64,000 nt of DNA from Pempheris klunzingeri (Eukaryota; Chordata; Actinopteri; Acropomatiformes; Pempheridae): assembly GCF_042242105.1 (NCBI RefSeq), contig NC_092027.1, positions 2,289,506-2,353,505 of the forward strand, read 5' to 3'. Below the pieces are notes generated by a model. It ran no database searches and was not told the origin of the DNA. It was given only the letters and a program-made list of their open reading frames with translations. Shown here in pieces: positions 22,095-34,539 of this stretch; within the stretch, counting starts at the first letter, position 1, and each line of letters begins with the position of its first letter. Both the position numbers and the translations under genes were made by a program.

Positions 22095-24072
22095 CAGCTT
22101 GGAGGAGGAGGAGGAGGAGGAGGAGGGGAGAGGGGGAACAGAACAGTTGCATCATGGGATAGAAACCTGACCTCTCTCTTTTTCTTGTCTTCCTATTTCT
22201 CCCCTCGTCTCTCAGGGGACTCGTGGCTGCGGGTGCATGAGCTGCACGTGCACACACGGTTTGCCTAAACAAAGATGCATTAAAGAGGAGCAGAACCGGC
22301 ACGTCGAGCCTCTTTATTCCGACTCGGCACAACAATACGACATTTGTTTGTGGCTGAATGTAAAGAAAAGCAAAACACAACAACACTGACACACACTGGA
22401 CGCTGTTGTTGAGGGAAACCAACAGTGTGTGTCCGTGTTTGTGTATGTTTTTTTACTTTTGTCCGTTCATGTCCTGTCGAGTGTTGTTGGAAGTTGATTT
22501 GTCATTTAAAAGAAATATTTAAAAATCTGTTCAAATTGAACATAAATTTTGCAGAACAAGTGCAAATCTGACAAAACCAGCATGAAGACAAAGACATTTA
22601 ATTTCTATTCCTGTTCATTTTGTCTATTTTGTCGGACAAAAAGCGCAAAACCTTAAAAAAAAAACCTGCGAGTTAATGTTATAGTTGGCTATATTTTCTC
22701 TAAAAGAAGAACAAACGACTCCCCTGAAAGCTTCTGTTGATTAGAAAGATGTGTTTGCTGTGCTTCTGATAGCATTTAGTAAAAGTTGAATTTACTTGCT
22801 GAGCGTTACGTCACTCTGTTCGCTGCTCTGATTGGTCGAACCAGTTGCGTCCAGCAGCATTTTGGTCTACGCCCACTGATCACACCCCTTGGAGCGATGA
22901 GGATCCAGACAAAATCACATTTGTGAAACGGTCCAGCGATGTCGGACTGTGAATTTTGTGTAAAATGTGTTGAAATCAGAATTTTGTTTGACGTGTTTAT
23001 TGTTTTCTGAGCTCATGTGTCTGTGATTGTTTAGGTTTAGTGTTGTAGTTTTGTGTTTGTGCGATGAATCTTGAGTGCATATAACATTGTGTTGAATTCA
23101 GATTGGTGTAAATGGATGCATACGTGTATTTCTGAGTCTCTCTTCATATGTTGGCTTTAGTGTTAATACTTTTTTTCCTGAAGTAGATGTGTGTCTGTGT
23201 TTGCACCTGTCTGTCTGTGCACCTTTGTGTCCTGTGTGGATCATTCTGCGCTCTGACCTTCTGTTGGTGTCTATATATAATTGTTTGCTAAGTTGAATGC
23301 AGTATTGTCCATTTGTGTGACTGTGTGACTGTTCATGCTCGTTTCAGTATGTTTTGAGCCTGTACTTTTAGTCTACCTCCTGTTTGTTTAATTTTGCGCC
23401 CATTTTCTGGCTGTTTTTGTGTTTTTCAGGGTGCACGGTTGTGTGAACATATCGGAGTTACAGCATGTACGTCGACCTCTCTGGCGTTTATTTCGTTTTG
23501 TGTGTTTTTGTTCATGTTTTTGATGCATGTTTGTCTCCACAGCCTTCATTTGTGTCTTTTGTCTTTGTTTCGTACACTAAATCTTCTGCTTACGCTCCTT
23601 TTTAATTTTTCATGTCTCTGTTTGTGTCTGTGCGTTTAGTTCTTTTGTGTGTGTCGTGTACTTTCGTCTGCCTCAATGTTCTTCTTCATGAGCACCATTA
23701 TTTATAAGGACTTTTATGTGTGTGTGTGTGTGTGTGTGTGTTTCTGGGTGTGTACATGTGGCTGCATGCGCTCTTGTGTTTTAGCATGTGTGTCTGGATG
23801 TATACCGGTTAGCCTGTAATTTTGTGTCTGTGTGTGTTCTCGTGTGTGTGTGTGTGTGTGTGTATGTGGGAGGTGTGTATGTGTGGGTTTGTGGAATGTT
23901 TGTGTGTAATTTTGTGTATCCTCAGTGTGTGTGTTTATTTATGTATGAAGTGAGCATTATCTGCAGACACAGATGTATGAATGTGTGACTGTGTGTGTGT
24001 GTGTGTGTCTGTGCTCATATATACAGTGAAACACACACACACACACACAGTGCCTTCATCTCTGACATAACT

Positions 24073-24111
24073 GGTTACCATGCATACTGTGCGACTGACT
24101 ATTATGGGGTG
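24073..24111 (+). promoter_or_regulatory. X-box half site plus TATTATGGGGTG motif
   Basis: GGTTACCATGC (24073-24083) resembles half of an RFX X-box. It is followed by TATTATGGGGTG at 24100-24111, the most distal exact TATTATGG copy on the + strand. A G-rich stretch (GGGAGGGGGAGGGG) follows about 35 bp downstream. Functional meaning is inferred. Confidence 0.4.
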
Positions 24112-25188
24112 TTCTTTGTTTTGTCACGATGTGCCCTGGTATGGAATGGGAGGGGGAGGGGAACTGGGCGTGTGTGTGTGTGTGTGTTAGCGTGCACGAG
24201 TGTGTGTGCGCTTGGAGGGGGGGGGTTGGAGGGTGCATACATGTGTGAGGGGGAGGTATGTGTGTTTTGGCGTGTGTGTGTCGAGCAGAGGATTGGGTGG
24301 GGGTTGGGTGTGCGTGTCTGCGCGGACGTGCGAGCATATAATGTGTGCATGAGAGAGAGTGAGCGAGTGCATGCATGTGTTTTTGAGAAGGTAAGAGGGT
24401 AAGATAAAATGGCGGCTCATGTGTGCACGCATGCAGGCCTCCAAGGTAGAATTTCAAAGTTGAACACAAAAGAAAGTCTTTTTCTACTTTTGCAGACACC
24501 TTCATCTCTTTGTTAACTGTTTATTCTGCGTGTGTTTTAAGGTGTGTGGCGCTCAAAAGTTGTGATTTGTTGTCACTTTTTGCCCGATCACAGCCCAAAG
24601 GGAGCGAGAGGAGAAACTTAGAGGCACTCAGAGAGCTGGAAGACCTACAGACGTCACTTCCTGTAACTGTAGTCTGAGTTTACAGTGAATCCTTGACTGT
24701 GACGTCCCATAAATGGCCATTTATTAGACAACGTGTGAATGTTCTCATCCTACTGTGTTTCTACTTCCTTCCAAGCAGCCGCTGGTTCTGATTAATTTCT
24801 GTATGTTATAAAAAGTCATGTGACACAGTTAGTTGTATAAAGTCCATCAGCTCGGTCGCCATTTGTCAAATTTATGTTACTGGTGTGAGATAAAGCAGCC
24901 AATGCACAGCGCTGCCATGCAGCCACGATGGAAGTCTGAACGCAGGCTCCATCTTCACCGTGATGAACTACACAGCTCAACCAAGTGTCAAGAGTGTGCT
25001 GATTGATTTTCACGCTGTACGGAAATAAATGGAAACCAATGGCTGCCTGATTAGTGGGACAAGACATCGGGAAATTGTTATTATGCGTACATAATTTGTA
25101 ATGAAGGAGCTGCACCGTGCAAAATCGCTGCTATAATTCCTTAAGGTTTAGGATCTGGGATCACATCTCTTCTAGTTTAAAATAGCTA

Positions 25189-25743
25189 CAGTGCTTAACA
25201 AATGTATTAGACCTCCACCCAGTGGAAGGTGTTTCCCTCCCCTGCCCTAAATTAACAGTATTGCTGATCACCAGAATATTTTTTAGTTCCTGTAATGGTT
25301 AACCCACCAGTATGTGCAGCTCTTTAATCAAAGTGATGGATTTGAAATGATGGAAAAGGAATCTGGAGTAGAGGAACTGATGGACTGGACAAGTCAAAGT
25401 CCAGACTTGAATCCTATCGAACAGATCTGGGATCTATTGGATTAAAAAATAGATCACACACTAATTTAATCCAAAGCAAGTCTGTGGGAACAGCTGGGAA
25501 CTATTTGGAGCTCAATAACAAAAGAGACGGTGGAAAAGTCCATGAAAACAATCAGGGAGGTCAAACTAGATATTAAGATTTCTGGTTAAAACATGTGAAT
25601 AAGGACTATTTAGTTGTTCCAGTTTATTTGCCTAATAAATAATAATACAATGTTTAATTTGAAACACGTTGTTGACAGATTTCTAAAATATTTGTGTTTT
25701 CTCGTTTTTATGACAGCTGGTCTGATACATTTGTGAAGCACTG
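25189..25743 (+). mobile_element. Non-autonomous Tc1/mariner element with intact terminal inverted repeats
   Basis: The left terminus, CAGTGCTTAACAAATGTATT (25189-25208) continuing AGACC to 25213, matches the inverse of the right terminus 25719-25743 with two mismatches. TA dinucleotides flank both ends (25187-25188 and 25744-25745), as expected for a Tc1/mariner target duplication. The interior keeps a remnant of the transposase C-terminus: a frame from 25380 reads MDWTSQSPDLNPIEQIWDL, which covers the third catalytic acidic residue of the DD34E family. Stops follow and most of the transposase is missing, so the element cannot move by itself. Confidence 0.9.
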
Positions 25744-25749
25744 TACATA

Positions 25750-28700
25750 CAACCAGAAAGGTCTCATTAGTGAACTACGGTTTACCTCTCCACCAAACTT
25801 TAGGTTAAAGTCCAATAAAGAAGATCTTTTTCCTCACGTTCTGCCTTCAAGCCTCACGTGGTTCACATGGGTGATTTCTAGTTACTTCTTCCCCTGCTGA
25901 TCTTTTCCATCACTGCTGCTTTCCCACGCTGTTAAAGTCTCAACCTTCATAATTCTGAAGTCACAATCTCTGGCTATGATACGTCTACCGGCGTTCCTCC
26001 GGTCTGTTGCTCCTACCGATCGCGGCTAAGTAGTGTCCTGCTTTGTTGCTGACCTCAGACAGACAGATGGATGAGACATAAATTGACAGGAAGGAGTTTC
26101 CAGAATCAGGGAGTCGAAATGGAGTTCGGTGCACCTGTTTAACTGCCCGTATATGTGTTTGAGCTTGTCTGTGGAGTTCCTGTCACTAAGAAACAGATGG
26201 TTGTAACTCTGTCAAGATGGACATTGTGCTGGGTGATGAAACTAAGAATTTAAAAACGATAAACCATACTTAATCCCTCAAAATTAATAAAAATCACATC
26301 AGCAACAAGTTCTTACTTTTAAAATAATACATGCTGTTTCCAAAATCATGTAAAATCATCTTTGAATGACATTACAGTGAGGCAACTGTTAGTTTCAACA
26401 ATGCAGGAGATGCCCAGAAAGCCTGTGAGAGAGGGAAAAACATTATATACAGAAGATAAAAGTCACGGTACGATGTCTCACAGATGACAGTCCTGACCAG
26501 TTTGGCTGAAATTGTGTAAAAACTGAACTAAATAACATCCCTGGATGACGACAAGATCAATCGGCGTCATCAGACACTGGCCTCTCCGTCAGCTGCTGCA
26601 CAGCGTCACTCCTCCACGTCTAAAAGACTTCCCATCAGCCACTCTGCCATTGATTTCTTCAGCGATCAGTATGTACAGCTCCATACGTCCTTGCACCGTG
26701 ACTTTGACATTTTGATGCAGCTGCAAACACACGATTAAGCCACGGCGACTCCACCTGGAGGATACACGCAGTTCTGGTGAGGATTATGGTTTAATATGAG
26801 GTGGGATCAGGTGACTGAGTCAGAATTATTGCTGTGTTCCTACAGAGATCATGTGTGATTGAGGCTGTCATGGCTGGAGAGCTCGTGTGTCTCTGTAGGT
26901 ATCCAAAGAAAACAGGCCCCACAGATCATCGCTGTATCTGTTCCCGTCTTCGAACTACACACATTTGGAGTAGTTGACTGGATCGACTGGAACAACGTCT
27001 GTAAAACCAAAGCTTCTCATCGCAGCCTTTGTCCAAACTAAACCTGCTGTTTTCTATACACAGGTGTCACTACGCCTAAAACTGTGCCCACACTGGTGTC
27101 CAAACAGGAGCCCTTTAGTAGGCAGGGTCATCGCCAGTATTTGTGAAATAATCACGATGCAGAGTTTGACATAAACAACTTAATCAGTTGGATTTTGTTG
27201 TGCACTTGGGAAGCATCGCTAGAGATTTAATCATTCATTTATAAATAAAATGTTTTCAAAATAAAAGCAAGTATGGTTGTTATTTGAAGCTATGCATGCA
27301 GTGCCACAGTGCCAAGAGGTCCAAACTGGGCCTTAAAGAGCCCATGTAACGTCAGTCTTCTAAACAATAGCTGCAACCCTATTTGTGAACATAAATGCAG
27401 AAGATATGAGATATAATGTGACTCCCTGACTGCATTACAGGCCTGAATACTCAACTGCAGCACCTGCATTTACAGTGCAACTGTATTGTTTGCCTGGTGT
27501 GTTCTTCAAGTATCATCCATGAGAAAAGAAGTGAAGCAAAATCTGATCACGACAGGTCAGTCAGGCTGAGAACGCAGCCTGTCTCAACACATCTATAGCT
27601 GCAATGTTGGTACACCATCGGCCGAATCGTTAGTGTGATTCAATCGATGTAAGAGCATTGATTTGAAGCAACTGAAATCTAAATATAATCCCAAAAGACA
27701 ACATGAGTATGAGCAGATCTCAGAGTTTTCATTTAACAATAGAGCAATGCTGCTGCACAACATGTCTAACTACAGCACCAGATTCCAACTTCCACAACAT
27801 TTTAACAAACACTATAGCTGCGACCACCTACACTAATGCTTCTGTATGTGCATTCATTCACGCTCACGCACACAACCTCACAAACACCTCAGCTCCAGGG
27901 CAAATTTCAGCCTCATGGGGAGAAAGTTGCAGTTGCTAAAGGGTGAAAGGAAGCGTCCTTCTGGAAGCTATGCACCTTTTTGTTTGTCACTCCCACTGGC
28001 AGATCCCCTTTCTGTCGACGGTTACTCAGCTGCCCGTCTACTTTGACCAACATTTCCACAAAAGATTCAAGATTTTGCCATATGGTGAAAACTGTGGTGG
28101 CCAAACTGCGGGGAAGCTTTTGTGGACGGACCAACCAATCAACCAACCGACAGACGAAGCTACAGAGCTGCTGCTTGCAGCTAAAATTGCAGAAATACTG
28201 GACTATATGCTGATGGAGAGCACCATTATAAACCATTACAACACAGCGGTTCCCAACCTTTCCATGGAGTGGATCTGAGATGTATGCAGTTCAACCAAAG
28301 AGTGTTTTTTTCCCTTCTCAGATTATCTCCGTGGAGGGATTTTTAGACGTCTGAATAGGTGCAATTACCCAGAATTTTCCAAGAATAATGCTGCATTCAC
28401 ATGGACTCAGACAGACAACACCAGGAAAATCAAACAGTCTGAATGGCGAATGGCAGGACGGCAAATCGAAACACACATGGCGATATGCTGCTACCATGAT
28501 ATCGTATTGTTTTATGCCTTGCGTTATTATAATATAATATAGCCTTATATGGTATCCTGTGCGTTACTGCATGTTTTCTCCTTGTGTGAGGGAGCTACGT
28601 AACATCTAGTTGTAACTTCTGTCTCAGCGGACGGCAGCAAGGTCAAATATTTCAACTTATTTCAACCATCTACTGTCACCGTTGTTCGTATTCTCTGCCA

Positions 28701-29008
28701 GCCTCACCTGATTTTACTGTTCTCGCCCACCGAACTGCATAAAGCAATCGAATAGGTAGAAGTAAAACATGTTTTTGTGACCTCTTAAGTTTATCTTGGG
28801 ACCCCTGACTGGGGATGCACCAACCCGGTCTCTGTGCCTATGGTGGAGCTTGTTAATTGGGTCTGGTATCTGATTGGATTTTCTAATGACCAAGCCATGA
28901 AAAACAGAACAAGATGAACTTCCCCTCTGTGGTTCATAGCGTGTAAATGGTCTGTATCTCATATTCATTTGTTTCTGTGATGATCTCTACTACTGTGTGG
29001 CTGTGGGA

Positions 29009-29044
<36 letters not shown>

Positions 29045-29170
29045 CCCCGGGTTGGCGAATTGCGATGAAGACGTCACAGATAGGAAGGCTGGGTATTTTC
29101 AGCCTCTTTAAGTGGCTGCTGTTTGGAGAGACATACTGTACTCTGCACTTCAGGAACCTATAAGACAGGA
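25750..29170. other. Intergenic DNA, no supported gene
   Basis: Several overlapping open frames at 27703-28278 share no recognisable domain and may belong to an uncharacterised interspersed repeat. CAGCGGTTCCCAACCTT near 28244 resembles the terminus of a hAT-type element. A GA microsatellite lies at 29007-29041. Otherwise I see nothing definite. Confidence 0.45.
29007..29041. repeat. (GA)n microsatellite
   Basis: A purine dinucleotide run of about 17 units. Confidence 0.93.
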
Positions 29171-29171
29171 A

Positions 29172-29402
29172 ATGATGATGGCGGTGGCGGTGGAAGGAGG
29201 GAGGAGGGGGGAGGGTGGGGGGGTGGCAGGCGGTGGGAGGGGGGGGGGGTGAATTAGCAGTGTGATTATTATAGAGAGGCAGGCCAAGCAGTGAAGAAAG
29301 GAGGGGGGGGGTGGGGGGGGCACATGCTTATTATGGGATGTCTGTGTTGTCAGGCGGGGGGAGGGGCGGACGCAGTGAAGTAAGGAGGGGGGTGGCGGGT
29401 GG
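29172..29402 (+). repeat. G-rich tract with several quadruplex-capable G-runs
   Basis: Dense runs of G on the + strand (for example G11 at about 29230-29239, and runs of 8-9 at 29303-29320) are separated by short spacers. They meet the simple pattern of four or more G3+ runs many times over. They flank the first cluster of TATTATGG motifs. Confidence 0.8.
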
Positions 29403-29421
29403 GGGTGAGTATTATGGTCTG
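29329..29421 (+). promoter_or_regulatory. TATTATGG motif cluster A (two copies)
   Basis: TATTATGGGATG lies at 29329-29340 and TATTATGGTCTG at 29410-29421, both on the + strand and 81 bp apart, each just downstream of a G-rich run. A degenerate relative, ATTATTATAGAG, lies near 29265. Each of the two 12-mers is found three times in the window and only between 29.3 and 34.6 kb. Confidence 0.6.
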
Positions 29422-29490
29422 GCCTAGGCCTGTTTTTGTGTGCGGTGGCTCCCCCACCTCCTTCCCCTCCCTCCCCCAGTCCAAACTAGC

Positions 29491-29492
<2 letters not shown>

Positions 29493-29528
<36 letters not shown>
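29493..29528. repeat. (TG)n microsatellite
   Basis: About 17 TG units immediately 3' of cluster A. Confidence 0.93.
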
Positions 29529-29531
<3 letters not shown>

Positions 29532-30639
29532 CGACATCACAGCTCGCCGTGCACAGACTATGGGTGTATGTCAGGGAAATAGTATCTATCTTCAGGTACA
29601 GAGTGACTCACATACAAGAAGGTAGCGAGACTCGAGAGACGAGGCAGCACAAAGACACAGAGGCAGACTGGCAGCTGGGAATTCATCAAAAAAAAAACTT
29701 CACTGGCAAACTATCTGAGCAGCACGCTGAGCACAATGCACTCCCTGTCCCCTCTAATGTAAATTATTGAGGCAGCGATGGAGCCATGAACATGTTTATG
29801 TGCGATGGTTTGTCTTCTTTACTGCCCAAACTGCTGCAGATCCTTCACGGTGTCCATTTGTGTCCGCTCAACTAATTTGGATTTACCAGGAGGGAGTTTT
29901 AACGTAACCTGACATGGACGCTTGATCGGTATCGATTCAAAACTGCACAGAAAAATTGGTGAAAAATCGTTCTTACAGACGTTGTCACAACTGGATTTTG
30001 GCTTTCAGCCCGCCTGACTGCTGTTCCCACACTGTCTGCACTGGGACCAGTCAAACTGTGACTTGGAGGGACAAAGCTGCTCCAGCCGTGACAGAAAAAT
30101 AATACGACAGACCGGCGAATCGGAAAATTTCCATTTCTGTGCAATTAAGCAACAATTGCCTGAAGATCCAATATGCAGATATTCCGTTTATGATTGTATA
30201 AAAGAGAGAAAAGTTCTTTTAGCCACGCTGGAAGCATCTCTGAGCTGAGAATGAATCTGAGTGACTCAGGTGATCCTCTCACTTTTCAACATTTGTACAG
30301 ATTCATAGTCCTCAGAGGACGAATCCCACTGACTTTAGTGATCCTAACTTTTCCTCTAGTGACACTATGAGGTTGGCGTTTGTGGTTTTTTAGCTAACAT
30401 GAGTCTTATTATTACTTCATCCAGGTGTTGCAGCAGCACAAAAGCTTAAATAACTTCAGATTAACAGAGAAATGTAATATAAACTGCACATTAGCTGCTG
30501 GATGGTCATTTAGTTTGGGTCCCTTCAGGATGAACTTTGGAGATCTTCTGCCTTTTCATCTGGCGCCTTCATCACGTCAACATTTTTAAATAGTCCAATA
30601 CTTTCTGACCAACAACTCATATTTTGTGTTTTAATGAAT

Positions 30640-30730
30640 ATCAGCCTGCTAACAGGTCAAACCAGCAAAACACCTGCATGTTAGCATTGCTAAAGTTAGC
30701 ATTTAGCTCAAAGCACCGTTGTGCTCAAGT
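30640..30730. repeat. Fragment of a fish TTAGC-type interspersed repeat
   Basis: The text ATGTTAGCATTGCTAAAG followed by TTAGCATTTAGCTCAAAGCACC matches a common fish repeat by pattern. It is short and degenerate. Confidence 0.4.
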
Positions 30731-31659
30731 GCAGATCATAGCTGTATCATAAGAGCTGGACACAGACCCAAAGATGGCGCCTATGCAGTGGCTTTTCTGG
30801 GCTTTGGTCGGCCATCTGAGCAGTTCCACAGTCCCGATTTCCCTCATTGCTGCAGCCAAAAGATCGGTTATAAACTATAATCCGCTTCTTTTAATATTAC
30901 TGCAGTTATATTTCACATGTTGCGGCTAAAACTGAAGTCTCTACTGAGGCTGTGCTCTTGTGTGTGAACCTGAAGCTCCCTGGTGAAGAGACAGACTGTG
31001 TGTCTGCATCCTCCAGCTCTTCTTACTTTCTCTTCAGAGAAGTACACAAAGAAATGCTGCCTCTCTTTCTCTCTTTGTCAAGATTCTTAAGGAGGAAAAA
31101 AAAAAAAGAGGCTTTTGTCTCATTTGAATAAACTTTATTAGAACTGTCACTGGACAAAACCTGACCATTGATCTGTGCAGCGTGTGCACAGAAGAAGAGG
31201 CACAGACACGAGGTGGTGGTGACTTTTTAGCTTTAGCCTTGTTAATTGATAAATGACCTCAACAATTAAGCAATTAGCAGAATTGTGTGTTAGTTTTCTG
31301 TCTGTGGGCTGATTGTTTTCGCGCTATTGTTAATATACAAAGTGAGGCTGGAGGGATGACACACTTAGGGAAGACGACAGGGGATGAAAAGGTCACAGGG
31401 CAGATTTGAACTCCACCACATCAGCAGCACGTCTGGGACATCCGGACAACCTCCATGAACCAATCTAATTTTTTTTGTTTTCTCCATCTGTCAGCCGCTG
31501 CTGTGCGTTATCTCCTGTGGCAGACATGTTGGGTCTGATCAAATCCATTTGCACTTTGTTATCTGGCGCAGCGTCAGAGCGTGCGGTGTAGGGCAGGATA
31601 GGTGGAGGGGAGATGGTGTCTGAGCGAGGGGAGGAGGGGGGGGGAGAGCAGTCAAGAAG

Positions 31660-31974
31660 TATTATGGTATGCATTTTGACTTACATGATAATCTGACCCC
31701 GCCTGTAACCCTCCTCCAACACCGCCACCACTCTGCTTATCTCCATGGAAACCAGCAGCACAGGAGCACTATTATGGTCTGTAGTCACCCCCCACCTCCC
31801 CTCCCACCCTCCTCCTCCTCCCACCTCCTCCTTTTTTTGCCTCAGAAATGATATTATTATCATTATGTGATATGCAATTCTGCGAGTGTGGTGGTGGGAG
31901 GGGCGTCTAGAGCCGTGCACGAGGTTTCTATGACAACTGCCCCCAGTATCCCTCTGATTGGTGATTATGGGATG
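31660..31974 (+). promoter_or_regulatory. TATTATGG motif cluster B (three copies) with X-box-like sites
   Basis: TATTATGGTATG is at 31660-31671, TATTATGGTCTG at 31770-31781 and GATTATGGGATG at 31963-31974, all on the + strand. CCATGGAAACC (31743-31753) and GTTTCTATGACAAC (31924-31937) resemble RFX X-boxes and lie 27 and 39 bp before the second and third copies. C-rich and G-rich runs surround the cluster. Confidence 0.6.
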
Positions 31975-31977
31975 TTA

Positions 31978-32008
31978 CCCCCCCCCCACACACACACACA
32001 CACACACC
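31978..32008. repeat. C-run and (CA)n tract
   Basis: About ten C followed by about ten CA units, directly after the last motif of cluster B. Confidence 0.9.
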
Positions 32009-33599
32009 AACACCCCATCCCACCCCACCCCACCCGTCATCCTACACTCCCCCAAATGCTCACATGAACACTGTGTCCATAGTCAAGGAAAGGAGAAGTG
32101 TGGGGGAGGGGGGAGGGAAGATGCAAAGCGAGGGAGAGAGAAAAGGAGGAAGTGGAGAGAAAAGAAAGGCAGAGAAGTTGTTTTTTGAGTCCGTCTTTGT
32201 GTCGGCCGGGGTGAGAGAGATGCAGCGAGGGAAGCTGCTCTCTGCGGTGGGACAAAGGAAAGGCAACGAGAGGAAGAAAGAGACAGAGACAAAATAAAAA
32301 GGTGTGCTGAGTCAGAGCCGACCGTGGACCCGTGGCAGGAAAAGAGGCCAGAGGGAGAGAGGAGAGGGGAACAGCTTGAAGCAGGTTAAAAGCCAAAGAG
32401 TCGGGGCACTGCAACAATATGCTGACATGAATAATCTGTTCGTGGATTCATAAATCCTCCGTGGAATAAAGCAGTCTCACAGCGCGTGCTAATTTTCCAC
32501 TGTCACAGGAAAAACGACACGCTGACATTCGTGGACTTTGCAATATAATCTAACACTGACTGCTACAGAATAATCTGTCATGCTACGGTGTTCTGTGCAA
32601 GAAACTGGGATTTTATTCTGCTCAATCAGTCATTCATAATGAGCGAATAAAGCACACTCACCTCAGAAAATCCCCACCAGCTGTTGTCTTTAATTGCTTG
32701 CAAGTTTCCCTCCAAACCAGACATTGTTTTTTATATTCTACAACATCTATATGGTCATAACTTTTTTTTATTTTAAGCCAGCTTCATAAAGAAATGTCCC
32801 ATGCAACACCTCTGGGGAGAACAGGAATGCTAGGCCTTATCGGCCAGCACAAGTGGCCGAGTTCACTAATAAGGCCGCGTTCAAAAACCATAACAGCGCT
32901 GCGTGGAAAAACACAGCACCCTTGATTTATTTCTGTGACACCACTGGGGTCCCGACGCAAAAAATAACGATGCTAACAAAAAATCTTACTGCATCAGCCA
33001 AACAAATGCGTCAACGTGCACCTTGCTGCTAAAGTATTATTGTCTCTGTGTCCTCATTCTTAATGATTGATGTACTTTTGCTTGAGTTTAATTAACATAC
33101 TTATCTCAGATTGATGAAATCATCACCCAGGGTGAGTTAGATGGTTAGCACACCTGTCATCGCAGAGCTAATCAGGTATATCCTGTCTGTCTAGACCCGA
33201 TAAAGATGCGACTGAAAAAGGTTTGGAGTCAGTCCACATACTTTTGGCTATATGGTGCATGTTAGCTGCTAAAACAGCTGTTAAATCTCTTTTTTTTTGC
33301 AGACTTGTGAGTGACACGAGCAGCATCAGCAGCACCACCGTTGCATAACTCATTCTGAAGCTTCACAGGCCCCAAAATGCAGAACTCCCCATTAGCTGGC
33401 ATGTACAGTGTTGATTTCCCATGAGGTAGAACGTCATTCAGAGGCCTCTCTGCCACACTAAGCACTGACAGTTCTGCATTTTGCCCCACAGTGCTCGTGT
33501 ACTACAGACAGTCAATGGTGGGAAAAATGTGTCTAGGACCCAGACGTTTTTCCCACCATTGACTGCAATGCATTTCCAAGCAGCCTGTGGAGCAAGCCA

Positions 33600-33627
33600 G
33601 TGTGTGTGTGTGTGTGTGTGTGTGTGC
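33600..33627. repeat. (TG)n microsatellite
   Basis: About 13 TG units, with no gene context. Confidence 0.9.
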
Positions 33628-34065
33628 AGAGAGCTTACCTCAGCTGTTGGCTTGGCTCTTGTACTTCTGGGCTCCCTCTTTCTTGTTCTGAGGGGGGCTT
33701 AAAGCAGCAGACATGAAGGTTCTGGCTACAGCTTGACCTCCGTGACCTCCTCGCTGCAGCGCCGTGGATGTAGCTTGACTTTTTAACCTCACACTGACCT
33801 GCTCGCAACTTTTTTTTTTTTTTGTTTTCTTTTTGTTTTGTCCCAAACTCAGCTTTCCTCCTCGGCCTCCACGTGCCGACGAGACGACTACCTCAAGTCG
33901 CGGTATATAAAAGAAGCCTTATGTTTTTGGCTCTCATGTGTGGTGGGGGGTGGGGTGGTGGTTACACCTGGGTCACCCCGGTGTCGCCCGACTTTTGGTG
34001 ACCCTCGGGCGCTTCTCAGAGGTGGTCATCAGCCTTTGCACTGCATCTGCATCCTGCGCGCTCTC

Positions 34066-34087
34066 CAGCAGCAGCAGCAGCAGCAGC
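34066..34087. repeat. (CAG)n trinucleotide run
   Basis: Seven CAG units within a GC-rich stretch. A 102-codon frame across it has no recognisable domain and I do not call it a gene. Confidence 0.8.
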
Positions 34088-34275
34088 CGGGCTCATATAC
34101 AGTAACGGTGCCTGCGCATACATGCAAACATGCACACTCAAGTTAAGCAGTCATGTGGCACACACAGTTGCCATGTGACGGCTTTTCCTCCCCCCCCCTC
34201 CCCTCCTCCTTTCTCCTATCTCTCTCTTTTTTGGAGTTATGCTCATTGAGGGATGTCAGTGACTGCGCTCATTAC

Positions 34276-34501
34276 TATTATGGGATGCCGCAAGCAGGGT
34301 GGGAGGGGGGGGGGGGTGAGTGTCTCCATGGTAACCGTGGTTGCTAAGGGAGGGGGTGGAGGTGCAAGGGGGGTGGGGGGTGGTGGTGGTGGTGGTGTGC
34401 ATGGAGGAATGGGGAAGAGACTGTAGGAGAGGGAGGGGTGAGTTGACTATTATGGTCTGTACGTTGCAAGGTAACTATGCAGAGTGGGGGAGGGGTGACT
34501 G

Positions 34502-34539
<38 letters not shown>

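Larger units (their letters stand above)
19600..25180. other. Intergenic DNA with TG/CA-rich low-complexity blocks
   Basis: No supportable gene is seen; the open frames at 23.4-24.5 kb are translations of TG/CA-rich sequence. Contents: AT run at 21205-21224, GGA run at 22103-22126, TG runs at 23718-23742 and 23846-23872, and a CA run at 24030-24050. There are YY1-type words at 21943-21956 (GGCGGCCATCTTGT) and about 24405. Two short motif/X-box pairs lie near 22.05 and 24.08 kb and are described separately. Confidence 0.5.

Noticed and set aside
23394..24505. Several overlapping open frames on both strands
   Set aside because: The region is TG-, CA- and G-rich low-complexity DNA. The predicted peptides are compositional (CVCV, HTHT, PPP) with no domain or splice logic.
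31465..32417. A dense set of frames on both strands around motif cluster B
   Set aside because: They track the purine/pyrimidine-rich sequence (PPPSS, GGGE strings). No frame is supported over the others.
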